From NCBI GenBank assembly GCA_937877165.1, contig CALEFO010000161.1, positions 1-7,624 on the forward strand: a stretch of 7,624 nucleotides of DNA, read 5' to 3'. The notes below the pieces were generated by a model. It had not been told where the DNA came from, ran no database searches, and saw nothing but the letters and a program-made list of their open reading frames with translations. The stretch is from an uncultured Lachnospiraceae bacterium. GTDB taxonomy: Bacteria; Bacillota; Clostridia; Lachnospirales; Lachnospiraceae. This document shows, one piece after another, positions 6,568-7,624 of this stretch; within the stretch, counting starts at the first letter, position 1; each line of letters starts with the position of its first letter. The position numbers were made by a program, and so were the translations under genes.

Positions 6568-7124
6568 CAGATTACCATGATCTCCTTCGACTTTTTCTCA
6601 ATGATTCCGTCCACCTTCTTGATGAAATCATCCGTCAGCTTCTGCAGCTCATCCTCCAGCTGCGCCTCTGCGTCCTCAGAAATCTCCGCCGCCTTCTTCT
6701 GCTTCTTGAAGTCGTCCATGCCGTCGCGTCTTGCCGCGCGGATGACAACCTTGGACTCCTCGCCCTTCTTCTTGACGTCCTTCACAAGATTCTTGCGGTT
6801 CTCCTCCGTCATCTCCGGGAAAACAAGGCGAATCATGGTCGCATCACTGGTCGGATTGATGCCGATATCCGCCATCTGAATGGCACGGCAGATATCCTTG
6901 ATCAGATTCTTGTCCCAGGGCTGGATCTGAATGATACGCGCCTCCGGAACCGAAACATTTGCGACCTGCTGAAGCGGGGTCGGTGCACCATAATAATCCA
7001 CGCGGATGTGGTCCAGAATGTGCGGATTCGCACGTCCTGCGCGGACGGTCTGAAGGTCAGCCTCCAGAAACTCGATTGCCTTGTTCATCTTGTCTTCGTA
7101 AACCTTGATCTTCGGATCACTCAT
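6567..7124 (-). CDS. frr: Ribosome recycling factor
   Basis: With EF-G, releases mRNA and deacylated tRNA and splits the post-termination ribosome in the cytosol. Starting at the ATG at 7124 (MSDPKIKVYEDKM) it is 185 aa, exactly the usual length. It shows the conserved LQTVRAGRANPHILD, the domain II segment PLQQVANVSVPEARIIQIQPWD, GINPTSDATMIRL and the helical C-terminal region with PEMTEENRKNLVK. An ATG three codons earlier (7133) abuts the ribosome binding site with no spacer, so it is unlikely to be used. It follows pyrH by 23 bp and overlaps uppS. The pyrH-frr pair is very widely conserved in bacteria. Confidence 0.97.
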   Translation of the reverse strand: MSDPKIKVYEDKMNKAIEFLEADLQTVRAGRANPHILDHIRVDYYGAPTPLQQVANVSVPEARIIQIQPWDKNLIKDICRAIQMADIGINPTSDATMIRLVFPEMTEENRKNLVKDVKKKGEESKVVIRAARRDGMDDFKKQKKAAEISEDAEAQLEDELQKLTDDFIKKVDGIIEKKSKEIMVI

Positions 7125-7133
7125 TGTCGTCAT

Positions 7134-7139
7134 CTCCCT
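7134..7139 (-). promoter_or_regulatory. Ribosome binding site deciding the frr start
   Basis: AGGGAG, 9 nt before the ATG at 7124 but directly touching the ATG at 7133. The spacing selects 7124, and the resulting 185-aa product matches the family length. Confidence 0.75.
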
Positions 7140-7147
7140 GTTTCATT

Positions 7148-7624
7148 TTAATCAACCGTCACCGTTGTTCCGTTAAACTTCCCGCCTGCCGCGTGAATAA
7201 TGCTGTCCTCTTCGTTCAGATCAAAAATGCGCAGCGGCATGTGGTTGTCTCTTGCAAGAATCGAGGCCGTCATGTCAATGACCTGCAGATTATTGTCAAT
7301 AATCTCCTGAATCGGCAGCACATCGAAGCGCTTCGCGTCCGGATTCTTCGCGGGATCCGAATCATACACGCCGTCCACGTTCTTCGCCATCAGAATACAG
7401 TCCGCGTCCACCTCGATGGCCCGCAGCACAACGCCGGTATCCGTGGAAAAATACGGATGTCCCGTGCCGCCTGCAAAGAAAACAACCATGTGGCGGGCAA
7501 AATACTTGTTCACCCGGTCCTTCGAGAAGAGCTTCGTCATGCCAGTCACTTCAAACGGGGTCAGGACATTGGTCATCATTCCCGCTCCGCGGAACACCTC
7601 CGAAACATAGATGCAGTTCATCAC
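7148..7624 (-). CDS. pyrH: UMP kinase, C-terminal part (runs off the right edge)
   Basis: C-terminal 158 residues of the bacterial hexameric uridylate kinase, which phosphorylates UMP to UDP in pyrimidine nucleotide synthesis. The amino-acid-kinase fold is recognisable from VVFFAGGTGHPYFSTDT (47-63 of the fragment), LRAIEVDAD (67-75), KNVDGVYDSDP (81-91) and the ending GGKFNGTTVTVD. The first codon in view, GTG, is an internal valine, not a start. The N-terminal nucleotide-binding region lies outside the window. NCIYVSEVFRGAGM near the fragment's start resembles Lachnospiraceae PyrH. It is the first gene of the visible cluster. In many Clostridia rpsB and tsf lie upstream, which cannot be seen here. 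Confidence 0.96.
   Translation of the reverse strand: MMNCIYVSEVFRGAGMMTNVLTPFEVTGMTKLFSKDRVNKYFARHMVVFFAGGTGHPYFSTDTGVVLRAIEVDADCILMAKNVDGVYDSDPAKNPDAKRFDVLPIQEIIDNNLQVIDMTASILARDNHMPLRIFDLNEEDSIIHAAGGKFNGTTVTVD

Noticed and set aside
7125..7133. Upstream ATG at 7133 as the frr start
   Set aside because: The AGGGAG motif touches this ATG with no spacer. The ATG at 7124 has a 9-nt spacer and gives the standard 185-aa length.

Overview
The window is a stretch of conserved bacterial housekeeping genes, all read on the minus strand, so the biological 5' end is at the right (high-coordinate) side. In transcription order it holds the C-terminal part of pyrH (UMP kinase), frr (ribosome recycling factor), uppS (undecaprenyl diphosphate synthase), cdsA (CDP-diglyceride synthase), dxr (DXP reductoisomerase), an rseP-type site-2 protease, ispG (HMBPP synthase), and the N-terminal part of polC (Gram-positive replicative DNA polymerase). 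pyrH runs off the right edge and polC off the left edge.

PolC is restricted to Bacillota and relatives. The order pyrH-frr-uppS-cdsA-dxr-rseP-ispG-polC is typical of Clostridia. The protein flavour (for example NCIYVSE and VDGVYDSDP in PyrH, and the SFFDVFPTL start of PolC) points to a Lachnospiraceae-like clostridium. The DNA is GC-rich for that group (my impression; not computed). I cannot name a genus.

The genes are tightly packed: frr and uppS overlap by one base (TGATG), dxr and rseP are 3 bp apart, ispG and polC 14 bp, and pyrH and frr 23 bp. The other gaps are 81 bp (uppS-cdsA), 108 bp (rseP-ispG) and 238 bp (cdsA-dxr). The genes share a theme of growth: nucleotide supply and ribosome recycling (pyrH, frr), isoprenoid precursors by the MEP pathway (dxr, ispG), the C55 lipid carrier for wall synthesis (uppS), phospholipid synthesis (cdsA), membrane proteolysis (rseP) and replication (polC).

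The one clearly non-housekeeping region is the cdsA-dxr junction (4617-4868). It carries two identical 43-bp copies of a repeat with a perfect 9-bp hairpin, with two further hairpins between them. The copy nearer cdsA overlaps the end of that gene and supplies its stop codon. Between the repeats and dxr lie an AT-rich promoter-like patch and two more hairpins in the dxr leader. One of these has a T-run on the plus strand and looks like an antisense intrinsic terminator. I see no tRNA, rRNA, CRISPR array, transposase or new gene system here. The repeat element is the best lead.
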